DNA of 62,514 bases, taken from contig NZ_MLHJ01000018.1 in the NCBI RefSeq assembly GCF_001998965.1, positions 1 through 62,514 on the forward strand, written 5' to 3'. Positions 1-9,680 of the stretch are shown piece after piece (the stretch's first letter is position 1; every line of letters begins with the position of its first letter). Made by a program: the position numbers and the translations under genes. The stretch comes from Rodentibacter rarus (GTDB taxonomy: Bacteria; Pseudomonadota; Gammaproteobacteria; Enterobacterales; Pasteurellaceae). The notes beneath the pieces are model-generated. The model ran no database searches. It was not told where the DNA came from and saw nothing but the letters and a program-made list of their open reading frames with translations.

Positions 1-78
1 ATAGTACAAGGCGTTAAAGTAGAGTAAAACGTGCGGTATTATGTAGCAAATGCACAAAACAGAAATTTTAACCAAAAC

Positions 79-160
79 GTAGGGACACACTGCGTGTGTC
101 CGTTATAAAATCAAATTATTTCAATAGCTTAAAATTCGGACACACGCAGTGTGTCCCTAC
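79..160. repeat. Nested palindromic inverted repeat (MITE-like)
   Basis: Two perfect 24-base arms (79-102 and 137-160) are reverse complements separated by a 34-base AT-rich spacer. Each arm is itself a near-perfect palindrome built on GGACACAC-TGC-GTGTGTCC, so the unit can fold either as one long cruciform or as two small hairpins. It lies just upstream of a receptor gene. The symmetry is seen directly; calling it a small mobile or intergenic repeat is inference. Confidence 0.7.
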
Positions 161-197
161 AAGATAACAAAAAACAACGTTGTGCAACTGCTGCATA

Positions 198-235
198 ATA
201 CCGGTTTTTTTATGAATGGAATTAAAACCCGGTAT
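198..235 (+). other. Leader hairpin upstream of the TonB-dependent receptor
   Basis: ATACCGG followed by Ts (198-208) pairs with AAAA-C-CCGGTAT (224-235), with one bulged base, about 70 bases before the receptor start. It is not followed by a T-run, so it does not look like a terminator. I see no conserved cobalamin riboswitch box. It may only shape the 5' leader. Confidence 0.35.
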
Positions 236-307
236 GAAAAATCTCGATTAGGAAAGCGAAAAAAGTTATGTCAAAATACGGCTTTATTTAACCGAAGGGA
301 CATACCA

Positions 308-2236
308 ATGAAAAAAAATCTAATTACAACCGCACTTTTGCTTGGTGCTTCCACTTTTGTCTATGGGGAATCTTCTGGTACAGAACTGCCGTCCATTAAT
401 GTTTATTCCGCTTATGCGACACCCATCAATCAAGATCAAACCGCCTCATCTGTCACCGTTTTAACGGAAAAAGATTTCGCTGCTCGCAATGCGACTTATG
501 TGAGTGATGTGTTGAAAACCGTGCCGGGTGTGGCGATAGGCGCCAACGGAGGGGTAGGCTCCCCAACAAGTTTATTTTTACGTGGTGCAGATTCCAACCA
601 AACTGCCGTTATTATTGACGGGGTCAAAATGAATCCGGTGAATGGATATGGATTTGATTTCGGTGGGGTATCATTAAGCAATATTGAACGTATTGAGGTA
701 CTGCGTGGCGAACAATCCGCCCTTTGGGGAAGTGATGCCTTGGGTGGTGTGGTTTATATCACCACCAAAAGCGGGCTCTACAAAGAGAAACCGTTTAACA
801 TTGATTTTGATTTAGGCACCGGTTCACACCGTACCCGTGACGCCTCAGCCACTATTTCCGGTTATAACCGTGGTTTTTATTATGCGTTTCACGGAGATAG
901 TCATCGTACAAACGGTATTTCAGCACTCAGCAACCGTCAATTTTCTTATCGTGGTAAAAACGGTGCTTCATCTCATCGCCCAGCCGCCTCTGAAAAAGAT
1001 AAATTTCATCGAGATAATGTATCTGCACGCATTGGTTATGACGACAATCAAAAAGGTATTGAATTTTTAACGTCTCGCTCATCCCAAACCGTTGATTTTG
1101 ATAATTTTATTGGTGATGAAATCGGGCATGCCACACGAACTCGTGAAACCCTTTATAAATTAAGCGGTTATCTTGGAAATGAAGAGGAATTGTTCAAACA
1201 TAAAATTAATTTAAGCCGTATTAAAACTGATCGTGATGTCTTTTCGTCTTACTCTAGTGCCTATGATGCCAAAAGATCAGATGTCAATTATCAATTAGAT
1301 ATCAATTTTGATCGTGAAGGAGAGATAACACAATCGGTAAGTTTGTTGGCTGACTATAACAAATCCAACTACTTAGGAACGGAATATTCGAATAAATTAA
1401 AAATCAATGAAAAAAGTACCGCACTTGAATATCGTTTATTGAGCAAAGATGATCATAGCTTTTCAATTAGTGGACGTTATATTGATAACACTCAATATGG
1501 TAATGCGTTTACTGCAAGATTATCCGGCGCGTACCGTTTATCGCAGAATTTGCGCGCTCACGCAAGTTTAGGAACCGCAACACAAACGCCTACTTTGGTT
1601 GAATATTTCGGTTATCCCTATTATTCCATCCCAAATTTTGGTTTAAAAGCTGAAAAAAGTCGTGGGGGAGAAGTCGGTTTGTTAATGGAAACGACCGATA
1701 AAAAATACAGTCTAGATGCGACCTATTTTGCTCGAAATGTTAAAGATTTAATTGCGGATCAACCCCTTCCCGGCTCTTGTTATGCTACTTCTTGGGGACA
1801 GTCCTGTACTTATCAGTCTGTAAATATGCCCGGAACGAGTCATATTCGAGGCGTTGAACTGGTGTTTAACGGAAAATTAACCGATAAATTAAGTTCTTAC
1901 GCAAACTACACTTATACTCAAGCAAAAGACAGTTCAGGTAAACAACTCATTCGCCGTCCAAAACATACGGCTAACGCAGGAATCACTTATCAAATAACGG
2001 CGCAATTAGGTTCAAGTGCAAATATCTCTTACGTTGGAAAACGCAGGGATAACAATACGTTCCGCTATCGTATGCCATCCTATACATTAGTTAATTTAGG
2101 TGTAAATTATCAGTTAACTAAAAACCTTAATATTTATACGAACCTAAATAATCTTTTCGATAAAAAATACGAAAACGTTGTTGGTTATGGTCAAGATGGT
2201 CGTAATATCTATGTTGGCTTAAGGGGTTCATTCTAA
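308..2236 (+). CDS. TonB-dependent outer membrane receptor, BtuB-like
   Basis: A 642-residue receptor that would import a ligand across the outer membrane using TonB energy. It has a signal peptide (MKKNLITTALLLGAS... to VYGE), then a plug domain with SVTVLTEKDF, LKTVPGV, LFLRG and ALGGVVYI, then a beta-barrel ending in aromatic Phe, as usual for the family. The plug resembles BtuB (vitamin B12) more than siderophore receptors. The start at 308 is preferred over an upstream start at 149 because AAGGGA lies 7 bases before it and the signal peptide begins there; the upstream extension runs into the palindromic repeat. No transport partner is adjacent, but a BtuFCD-like ABC system and B12-dependent metH lie in the same window. 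Receptor class is firm; the substrate is inferred and could also be a metal chelate. Confidence 0.88.
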   Translation: MKKNLITTALLLGASTFVYGESSGTELPSINVYSAYATPINQDQTASSVTVLTEKDFAARNATYVSDVLKTVPGVAIGANGGVGSPTSLFLRGADSNQTAVIIDGVKMNPVNGYGFDFGGVSLSNIERIEVLRGEQSALWGSDALGGVVYITTKSGLYKEKPFNIDFDLGTGSHRTRDASATISGYNRGFYYAFHGDSHRTNGISALSNRQFSYRGKNGASSHRPAASEKDKFHRDNVSARIGYDDNQKGIEFLTSRSSQTVDFDNFIGDEIGHATRTRETLYKLSGYLGNEEELFKHKINLSRIKTDRDVFSSYSSAYDAKRSDVNYQLDINFDREGEITQSVSLLADYNKSNYLGTEYSNKLKINEKSTALEYRLLSKDDHSFSISGRYIDNTQYGNAFTARLSGAYRLSQNLRAHASLGTATQTPTLVEYFGYPYYSIPNFGLKAEKSRGGEVGLLMETTDKKYSLDATYFARNVKDLIADQPLPGSCYATSWGQSCTYQSVNMPGTSHIRGVELVFNGKLTDKLSSYANYTYTQAKDSSGKQLIRRPKHTANAGITYQITAQLGSSANISYVGKRRDNNTFRYRMPSYTLVNLGVNYQLTKNLNIYTNLNNLFDKKYENVVGYGQDGRNIYVGLRGSF

Positions 2237-2244
2237 GAAAAAGT

Positions 2245-2279
2245 GCGGTGGAATTTGCGACCGTTTTAAATTCCACCGC
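2245..2279. terminator. Bidirectional terminator containing an uptake sequence
   Basis: A 12-bp perfect stem (2245-2256 with 2268-2279, GCGGTGGAATTT) separates two convergent genes. On the minus strand it is followed by ACTTTTTC, a good terminator tail; on the plus strand the tail is weaker. An AAGTGCGGT uptake signal overlaps the left arm. Confidence 0.75.
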
Positions 2280-2285
2280 TTAATG

Positions 2286-3386
2286 TTAACCTTTCAAAAC
2301 TTGCTCTAACACCTCATTCGCCTTATCCGCAGCCATTAGATTAAGCTTACTTAACTCAGCAATGATCCGTTTTAATTCCACTTCATTTAAACCAAGATTT
2401 CTCAAAATACCTAAATGAGAACGTAGTTGGCTCTGCACCGTTTCCAGCCCGGCAAGGGTGCTGACGGTAACGATCTCACGATTAACCGCACTTAAATTAT
2501 CGCGACTGAACAAATAACCGAATAAATGGGCTTTTAAGGCATAATCAATCCCCTCAAAATGCCATAAAATAGCTGAATTATCCCGTCCATTTAGGGTATT
2601 GAGCGTATGCGTACCTAAGGCATAATAGTCGGTCGGTCCCGTTTTTGCTGTTGGATTGTCTTGCTCATCACCAATACCTTTTTCAGCACGTTCTTTTAGC
2701 AAATTTTGCAAAGTCAATAACCCATTTAAAGCCCGAGGAAAGCCTGCATAGGCATATTGGTGGGCAAAAATTTCTTGTAACTCACTTACAGTCAACCCCC
2801 TTGCCAAACCTTGTTCTAACGCAGATTTGAGTGGTGCTAATTCCCCCCGAGCGGAATAAAACGCAATCGGCACAATGGCAAGTTGCTTATCGATAAGTGG
2901 GGTAGATTGGCTCATTTTTTGTAATTCGGCTTTCGGATCAGATTTCGCTAACTCCACCTTTTCTAACCAAGTTGCCTTGTTTTCTTTCGCATTTGGGCTG
3001 ATCGCAATATGCGACATCTTGCTATGCTCGCCTGCACCATGCCAATGTTTCACATTCGGCGGGCACCATACCACATCGCCTTTTTTGATAATTTGAATCG
3101 GCTTGCCCCATTCTTGTGTGCGTCCTTCGCCTTCAGTCACAATAAGATATTGTCCATATGAATGACTATGCCAATCAGTCACTGTGCCGGCTTGAAATTC
3201 CACCATTGCAGAGCCGTCAGGACTATTTGGCATTTCAGGTAGTCTGGTAAAACGTGCATCCCCCGAAAAATACTCAGCGGGTACAGAAATCCATTGATGT
3301 TGCGTGTAAGGCGTAATGGTTTGCTCCGCCAAAGCAGGCAACGTGGCGAAAGCAAGTGCGGTAGAAAAAAGAAAGGTTTTTTTCAT
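2286..3386 (-). CDS. Secreted cupin / carboxymuconolactone decarboxylase fusion
   Basis: A 366-residue protein with a signal peptide (MKKTFLFSTALAFATLPALA). Residues about 45-125 form a cupin barrel with metal-ligand-type histidines (DWHSHSYGQY, later VKHWHGAG). Residues about 140-360 hold two carboxymuconolactone decarboxylase (AhpD-like) repeats, with HQYAYAGFPRA in the first; the Cys pair of true AhpD is not visible. The ATG at 3386 is chosen because the alternative at 3401 is TTG and the signal peptide starts at MKK. It lies downstream of a secreted hydrolase on the same strand, separated by a terminator. A periplasmic redox or lactone-handling role is inferred; no substrate can be named. 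Confidence 0.8.
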   Translation of the reverse strand: MKKTFLFSTALAFATLPALAEQTITPYTQHQWISVPAEYFSGDARFTRLPEMPNSPDGSAMVEFQAGTVTDWHSHSYGQYLIVTEGEGRTQEWGKPIQIIKKGDVVWCPPNVKHWHGAGEHSKMSHIAISPNAKENKATWLEKVELAKSDPKAELQKMSQSTPLIDKQLAIVPIAFYSARGELAPLKSALEQGLARGLTVSELQEIFAHQYAYAGFPRALNGLLTLQNLLKERAEKGIGDEQDNPTAKTGPTDYYALGTHTLNTLNGRDNSAILWHFEGIDYALKAHLFGYLFSRDNLSAVNREIVTVSTLAGLETVQSQLRSHLGILRNLGLNEVELKRIIAELSKLNLMAADKANEVLEQVLKG

Positions 3387-3439
3387 AGATCGTCTTCTCA
3401 ATTTAACCCCAGTTTGGGGTGTGGGGATAATCGGACATT

Positions 3440-3466
3440 AAAAAACCTAGCACAGCTCGTGCTAGG
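3440..3466 (-). terminator. Rho-independent terminator of the hydrolase gene
   Basis: CCTAGCAC (3446-3453) pairs perfectly with GTGCTAGG (3459-3466) around a 5-base loop. On the minus strand the stem is followed by TTTTTTA. It lies 9 bases past the hydrolase stop. Confidence 0.85.
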
Positions 3467-3474
3467 TGAACAGG

Positions 3475-4542
3475 CTACAGATTTCTACCAAAGAAATCCG
3501 TCAATTTCTCGCTAATTTGCTTCACATATTCCGGTTTCCAGTAGGTTTCGATATGGCTTGCACCTGGAATTTTCATAAATTCTTTATTTGGTGAGCCAGC
3601 TTTTTCAAAGACTTTTTCGCTCATATACAGCGTATCCGCATTATCACCGGCAACAATCAACAATGGCGCACTAATTAGTTCAGCATGATCAGTGGCATCC
3701 CAAGTCATTAAATCTAACAGACTTCCCATTGTGTAACGTGGTGTGCTGTTAGGATGACGGTGAGTTATACCATAGTATTCAGTTCCATCTTTGTATAACC
3801 CTGCCGGCATTTTTTCTACATCGGCTTGTGTAATTTTGCTCATATCCGCATTAGCGGCATATTCAATGTTACCTTTTGCTTCTTCAGTACGTGCGGCTGC
3901 CGCTTGAGCAAGCCGTTCTTGAATAGTCGAAACTTGGCTATTGGCTAAGCCATTACGACGTACATCACCTGTATTGAAAAGACTAACTGTCGCCACAGCC
4001 TGTAATCGTTTATCGCTTTGCGCTGCGGCAAATGTATAGCCACCGCCACCACAGATACCCAAAGCACCGATACGTGTAGTATCGACCCCGGGATAAGTTT
4101 CAAGAAAATCAACCATTGCATGAATATCATTAATACGGTTAGCCGGCTTATCTGTTTGACGAGGCTCACCGCCACTCGCTCCTTGATAAGCCGCATCAGC
4201 CGCAATAGTGATATAACCTTGTTCCGCTAATTTTTGTGCATACAATCCTGCTACCTGCTCTTTCACACCACCATTTGGATGAGCAACCGTAATCGCCGGA
4301 TACTTTTTAGTTGGATCAAAATTTGCCGGTGTATAGATATTCGCAGAAATTTTAATCCCTTCATTATTTACATAAGTGAGAGGATGAATGTTCACTTTGC
4401 CTTGTAGATTTTCCGTAATCGCACCGTCATAAGTTAAGGTAAACGGATTTTGTTTGTAATCAGCCGCCATGGTATTTGCTCCTAAAAAGAATGTTGAAAT
4501 AAATAAACCTGAAATCAGGGTTTTCTTAAATGATTTTTTCAT
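3475..4542 (-). CDS. Secreted alpha/beta hydrolase, dienelactone hydrolase-like
   Basis: A 355-residue protein with an N-terminal signal sequence ending near ANTMAA. It has the alpha/beta hydrolase pattern: a strand with ITVAHPNGG, a nucleophile elbow GICGGGG in which Cys replaces the usual Ser (as in dienelactone hydrolases), an acidic region LLIVAGDNAD, and a late His in PGASHIETYW. A strong GAGGAAAG ribosome site precedes the ATG at 4542. It resembles the YcjY-type hydrolases. It is followed by its own terminator and then by the cupin fusion, so the two may share context but are probably separate transcripts. Substrate unknown. Confidence 0.82.
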   Translation of the reverse strand: MKKSFKKTLISGLFISTFFLGANTMAADYKQNPFTLTYDGAITENLQGKVNIHPLTYVNNEGIKISANIYTPANFDPTKKYPAITVAHPNGGVKEQVAGLYAQKLAEQGYITIAADAAYQGASGGEPRQTDKPANRINDIHAMVDFLETYPGVDTTRIGALGICGGGGYTFAAAQSDKRLQAVATVSLFNTGDVRRNGLANSQVSTIQERLAQAAAARTEEAKGNIEYAANADMSKITQADVEKMPAGLYKDGTEYYGITHRHPNSTPRYTMGSLLDLMTWDATDHAELISAPLLIVAGDNADTLYMSEKVFEKAGSPNKEFMKIPGASHIETYWKPEYVKQISEKLTDFFGRNL

Positions 4543-4648
4543 TTTGCTTTCCTCGTATTAATCGAATGAGGACATTATAGGTGAAAAAGATTGTGTTGAT
4601 TAGATAGGGGAAATTCAATGGGGTTGTGAATGGGATTCAATAATAAAA

Positions 4649-5684
4649 ATGAACGAAAAACCGACGACACTTTTAGCTTTTGGCTTAGATAATGATTTTT
4701 CCTTTAGAAAAATGCTAGATATTAACATTTTTTCGCCGGAAAAAATGTTAATTCAAGAAGTGCCGCAAGGCTTGTCCTCACTGAAATATTTCTACGAAAA
4801 CGCACCGTACTTTTATATTGTGGCGGCTGGTTCCTTACTTGGCGTGTTGCTCCATCATCAATAGTCTTTTCCTGTGGGTAAAGTGGATTTTTTACCGCTT
4901 TACCCGATGACTTTTCACTAATTTTTGACCGCATTGAGCAAGAAAGAGCTCGTTCAATTGCTTGAAATGAAAGATTGGGCGTTGATAACGGCGATGAAAT
5001 CCAGCTACATTGATTTACTACGGCAATATTATTTTGTCGGTGGAATGCCCGAAGCAGTAAAAATCTTTGTTGAAACCCAAAATGTCAATGAGGTACGCCA
5101 AGTGCAACACAATCTACTAATGGCGTATGAGCAGGATTTTTCTAAACATATTCCTGATGGGAAAACGGTGCAAAAATGCGGTCGATTTGGGCTTCAATTC
5201 CAGAACAACTTGCCAAAGAAAATAAGAAATTCATCTATGCCAATTTGCAGAAAGGGGCGAGAAGTAAGGATTATGAAATCGCACTGCAATGGCTAAAAAA
5301 CAGTGGATTGGTGCATTGCGTGCCACGCATCAAAAAACCGCATTTGCCCTTGTCCACCTATCAAGATAATGCCTTTAAATTATTTGGCTTGGATGTAGGT
5401 TTGCTCGCAACACAAAGCCATTTAGATGTCACAACTTTATTAGAAAGCAACCGCATTTTCACTGAATTTAAAGGGGGTTAACGGAGCAATATGTGTTGCA
5501 ATGCAAACAAACCGTAATCCCCATTGAAGTGAAAGCGGAAGAAAACCTTAAAACAAAAAGTTTGAAAGTGTATGTGGATCAGTTTCACCCCGAGCAGGCA
5601 ATTCGGTTTTCAATGGCGGATTATCGGGAGCAGGATTGGATGGTGAATGTGCCGTTGTATGCGACTAATATAATTTTACTCTAG
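4649..5684 (+). pseudogene. Broken AAA ATPase of the DUF4143 family
   Basis: Pieces of one ATPase remain in order: QEVPQGLSSLKYF and IVAAGSLLGVLLH (AAA core), FPVGKVDFLPLYPMTF, YYFVGGMPEAV, LVHCVPRIKKP, FKLFGLDVGLLA, then VIPIEVKAEEN of the C-terminal nuclease-like part. Lesions are visible: Walker A and the DE of Walker B are missing from the 5' end, there are stop codons at 4862-4864 and 4919-4921, a frameshift near 5170, a lost base in the G-run near 5473, and a deletion after EQYVLQ. Such ATPases occur widely in bacteria, often near mobile DNA, with uncertain function. The gene is certainly dead. Confidence 0.85.
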
Positions 5685-5730
5685 GAGCCACATAATAATG
5701 TTTTAGTTAAATAGGATGAGCTAATGAATT

Positions 5731-5805
5731 AACTTTATTGCGGAAAAAAACGGCGAACGTATTTATGTTCAAACTACCCTCGCCATCAATGAAGAGAAAA
5801 TGTTC
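5731..5805 (+). pseudogene. Second DUF4143 ATPase remnant (C-terminal scrap)
   Basis: An open stretch reads NFIAEKNGERIYVQTTLAI, the typical late segment of a different DUF4143 ATPase (consensus VDFIAxKxGxxxYIQV). It follows the first wrecked ATPase by about 50 bases, so at least two related genes, or one rearranged pair, decayed here. Confidence 0.6.
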
Positions 5806-5889
5806 CGCCACTTACATGTTAAGAAATTTGCTAATTATCTAGTGCACTCCCTATCATCATTAGCTATTACCTTATTGTTTAGGTATCGA

Positions 5890-6624
5890 TTACAAGAAAT
5901 TAGCAACTATTATATCTACTACACTAATAAGTTTAATATCATTAATAAAATGAATTATATGTATAGGTTCTTTGATAACGAAGTAATAAATGGCTCCTGT
6001 GATGAATAATATAATAAAAATACCAACAAGGCTGCTTTGCTTTTTTGAAGCCTTTGAATATCTAAAGAAGGTGTATGTATAAATTAGATTTATAATCAAT
6101 ATAACTAGGCTTAGTAGCGATGAAATCAGGAAGTATATAGAATAAACCTTCCAATCTCTTGTCATATTCCAATACTCTGAAAAATTTTTATTTTCAGCAT
6201 GTTTAATCAGGGCGTTAAATTCTTTAACAGAAAACAGCCCTTTTGAGTATAAGAAAGATATTATCCCTATAGCTAATATAAAAATAAGATTTAAGAAATC
6301 TTTTCCATCAAAGTCTCTATTTTTGTAGAGGTCGTATGCCGATTTAAAGTTTAACAATAAAAACACATGAAGCCATATAATACCATTTAAAATATAATCA
6401 CCATATTTAAACAAGTAATAACTAATAGGTGCTATTATAACAATAAATAAAAAAGCAAAAATCATTTCTCCATTATCAGATTGAGTAGAAGATACTGAAT
6501 TATGGTAGTGATTGTGTGTAGTATTATTACTGTTGTTTTGGTTTCCAGTTCCTATTTGAGTGACATTATTTGCATCTCCTAAAATATTAGTTTTACCTAA
6601 TTGTGCTCTAATTTTATGTCCCAT
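5890..6624 (-). CDS. Orphan membrane protein with Asn-rich N-terminal tail
   Basis: A 244-residue protein I do not recognise. Residues 1-50 are soluble and Asn/Gln/His-rich (GDANNVTQIGTGNQNN, THNHYHN). They are followed by about five hydrophobic segments near residues 54-72, 78-93, 108-128, 158-186 and 198-218. A good GGAG ribosome site precedes the ATG at 6624. The gene is markedly more AT-rich than its neighbours and sits between dead ATPases and IS debris, suggesting recent acquisition. Similar Asn/Gly-rich tails ahead of membrane segments occur in some mobile-element and defence-linked proteins, but that parallel is speculative. It is an intact frame, unlike most of its surroundings. Confidence 0.6.
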   Translation of the reverse strand: MGHKIRAQLGKTNILGDANNVTQIGTGNQNNSNNTTHNHYHNSVSSTQSDNGEMIFAFLFIVIIAPISYYLFKYGDYILNGIIWLHVFLLLNFKSAYDLYKNRDFDGKDFLNLIFILAIGIISFLYSKGLFSVKEFNALIKHAENKNFSEYWNMTRDWKVYSIYFLISSLLSLVILIINLIYTYTFFRYSKASKKQSSLVGIFIILFITGAIYYFVIKEPIHIIHFINDIKLISVVDIIVANFL

Positions 6625-6749
6625 AAATTTTCTCCATTAGCTTAAGTTTGATTAAAAGGGGCATTCGGAAATTAGACAAAAATTTTTATAACCAATTGTT
6701 TTTGATAGAGATTTTATATCCTTTATTGCCATTATTAAATGTTATTTGT

Positions 6750-6880
6750 ATTTCTTTAAATTCAACTCAAAATCGGCTTTAAGGATGCTATTAAACTTGC
6801 GTAATAACGTCTTATTTAATTCTAAAAATTCTCAATTCCGTTAATGTGGTTATGATCTTTAGTAAAACGCCATCTGAACT
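6750..6880 (-). mobile_element. IS1016-like (IS1595 family) fragment
   Basis: Bases about 6757-6860 closely match the transposase 3' region of the longer copy at 11220-11320 (shared phrases such as AAAATTCTCAATTC). Only this internal scrap remains. It lies in the 497-base gap between the orphan membrane gene and the methyltransferase gene. Confidence 0.65.
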
Positions 6881-6904
6881 TCCAGACTGTATTAAATTAT
6901 CCCC

Positions 6905-7050
6905 TTACTTATCCAACCCCTTATCCTTCAACCACCCCTCCAAATGCTCCACCACTTGCACATTATTGGTATCTTGCATTGGGAAGTGAGTGTTACCTTT
7001 AATACCGATTTTCGGTAGCTCAACAATTTCACCATGCTGTCGCTGATGAC
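6905..7050 (-). pseudogene. 3' remnant of an alpha/beta hydrolase gene
   Basis: Read on the minus strand, the bases encode GEIVELPKIGIKGNTHFP, then MQDTNNVQVVEHLEGWLKDK and a stop at 6905-6907. This is the typical C-terminal end of an alpha/beta hydrolase, with the catalytic-His region GNTHFP. The frame closes with a stop about 45 codons upstream, so only the tail survives. It is not a duplicate of the hydrolase at 3475-4542. Confidence 0.6.
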
Positions 7051-7121
7051 TTTTGCATCAAACGCCCCCAACATTTTGGGGGCTGCTCAGATCAAATACC
7101 TTTCCCTTATTTTTCCTTTGC

Positions 7122-8666
7122 TTAGAGAATGGCTAAGCATTTTAAATACAGAAGTTGTTCTTCAACAAACGCCTTGTGAAGATCTTTCATCATAGCTTTG
7201 CCTTCGTTGTCATCATGTAGGGTTCTCCCCTCTTTCGACATAAATAATCCATTAGTCTTTAACAGTTCCCAAGCAAAATCCACTTGTTTATTTTTCGCAA
7301 CGCCTTCAATATGCGCCAGTAAGAACCAGCGTTGTACAAGATCAAAATGATACGCACCGCCGGTAATCGGGCTGACAAGATAATTAATACTGAATACAGA
7401 AGAACGGGATTGTTCCAGTATATAGCGATTAAAGGCGGCACAACGAGGGCGGGCTTGTTCAATAGCTTGTTCCGATTGAACAACTGCTAAATTATTTTTC
7501 CCTGCAAGAATTGCCAACACATTGAAAATATCGATTTCATTAAAGCGATCTTTTAAAGTTTCAACAATGTCTTTCACAGAATGAATTTTGTGATCTTGCA
7601 AAATATCGAGTACAGGATTAAATAACGCCTCATTTAACCCGACATTTAAATGGCTTGAGGCTTTCATTTCAATTTTCAAACGAGGGGTATGCAACAGGAC
7701 ACGTAGCTTTTTCCACGCTTCACTTTTCTCATAAGGGGTTAAATGACGTGCACCTTTTACCCAAAAATCCTTACGGAACTGCTTATTCAAGATGAAATCT
7801 TTCACTGTTTGCGCAAAGGATGGATTGCTAAAACTTGCCATTAATTCACGCTGTTCTTGGTTGTATAGGGTTTCATTGAAATCGTCTAAATAATTACTGG
7901 AACAAGCAAAGGTTAACTTGGCTGATTCCAACCATTTTTGCATATCGGCAAAATACATTGGTTGCCAATCTTTGCTCAGATATTCATGAGCAACATAGTT
8001 GAGATCTCTATCCTTCAAATTTTGGAGACGAGGTAAGAGCTGCGGTGCGCTTTGAGTGAGCGATGCACTCTGTGCAAAAACTTTCTCGACAAATTCTACA
8101 CTATCTCTGATATTTTGTTGGTGGCTATTCGCCGTAGAGGTCATCGTGTTATGGTGCTCACGCAATAAATGACGCAATGGTGAAGGGGCAGACCAGCCCG
8201 GTAAGGTGTTATAACTGATATATAATACCCCGCCCACTTTTAATTTACGGTGAATAAAATCCACCAAAATAGTTCGATTTTCATCGGAAATCCAAGACCA
8301 AATGCCGTGTAAACCAATAAAATCAAATTCCGGCAAATCATCACGTTGACAAAATTCATTAAAGCTTTGGTCCGCAATCAATGCGCCATTATTGGCGATA
8401 TGAGAAAGGTGGCGGGCAAAATTGGCGTGAGAAGGATTAAAATCTGTGGCATACCATTTTGCATAACTGGCGGTTGCGTGCGCATTGAGTGATACCCCTT
8501 GCCCAAAACCAAGCTCACAAGCGTTATATTGCGCAGTGAGGATCGATTCGGGTGGTGCGAGCCCAGCCATTAAAAAAGGGATAACCGCATTATTCGGGTT
8601 GAGCTCCGAATAATAACCAAACGTATAATTTATATCGCTAACATAGCCTTCCGACCAACTAGACAT
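7122..8666 (-). CDS. SAM-dependent methyltransferase with regulatory domain
   Basis: A 514-residue protein. The N-terminal third is a class I methyltransferase: SAM motif I is ELGFGQG near residue 50, followed by ATDFNP and the LHGIWSWIS region. Residues about 210-310 match the methyltransferase regulatory domain family (HEYLSKDWQPMYFADMQKWL). The C-terminal third is a variable winged-helix-like tail. A GAGGAAA ribosome site precedes the ATG at 8666. The acceptor substrate is unknown; relatives are often surface-polysaccharide or peptide modifiers. It is upstream of IS debris and downstream of a dead reductase, with no obvious operon partner. Confidence 0.82.
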   Translation of the reverse strand: MSSWSEGYVSDINYTFGYYSELNPNNAVIPFLMAGLAPPESILTAQYNACELGFGQGVSLNAHATASYAKWYATDFNPSHANFARHLSHIANNGALIADQSFNEFCQRDDLPEFDFIGLHGIWSWISDENRTILVDFIHRKLKVGGVLYISYNTLPGWSAPSPLRHLLREHHNTMTSTANSHQQNIRDSVEFVEKVFAQSASLTQSAPQLLPRLQNLKDRDLNYVAHEYLSKDWQPMYFADMQKWLESAKLTFACSSNYLDDFNETLYNQEQRELMASFSNPSFAQTVKDFILNKQFRKDFWVKGARHLTPYEKSEAWKKLRVLLHTPRLKIEMKASSHLNVGLNEALFNPVLDILQDHKIHSVKDIVETLKDRFNEIDIFNVLAILAGKNNLAVVQSEQAIEQARPRCAAFNRYILEQSRSSVFSINYLVSPITGGAYHFDLVQRWFLLAHIEGVAKNKQVDFAWELLKTNGLFMSKEGRTLHDDNEGKAMMKDLHKAFVEEQLLYLKCLAIL

Positions 8667-8721
8667 AAGTTTTCCTCATCAGTGTTAATATGTGAATCAT
8701 CATTTATCAACATTAATCGTC

Positions 8722-9567
<846 letters not shown>

Positions 9568-9680
9568 TTACTCCTATTTGCGTTGAATGGGCGCATTATA
9601 ATGAGAAAAGATTGCTTTGATTAGTAGGAAATTTTTTGATAGCCTCTTGAATGAAATTCAACAATCAATGGGGAAGTAAG

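Noticed and set aside
149-307. Longer start for the TonB-dependent receptor
   Set aside because: The extension lies across the palindromic repeat, places 53 unlikely residues before a good signal peptide, and has no better ribosome site.
180-307. Cobalamin riboswitch before the receptor
   Set aside because: No conserved GCCACTG-type box or adjacent core elements could be found; only a simple hairpin is present.
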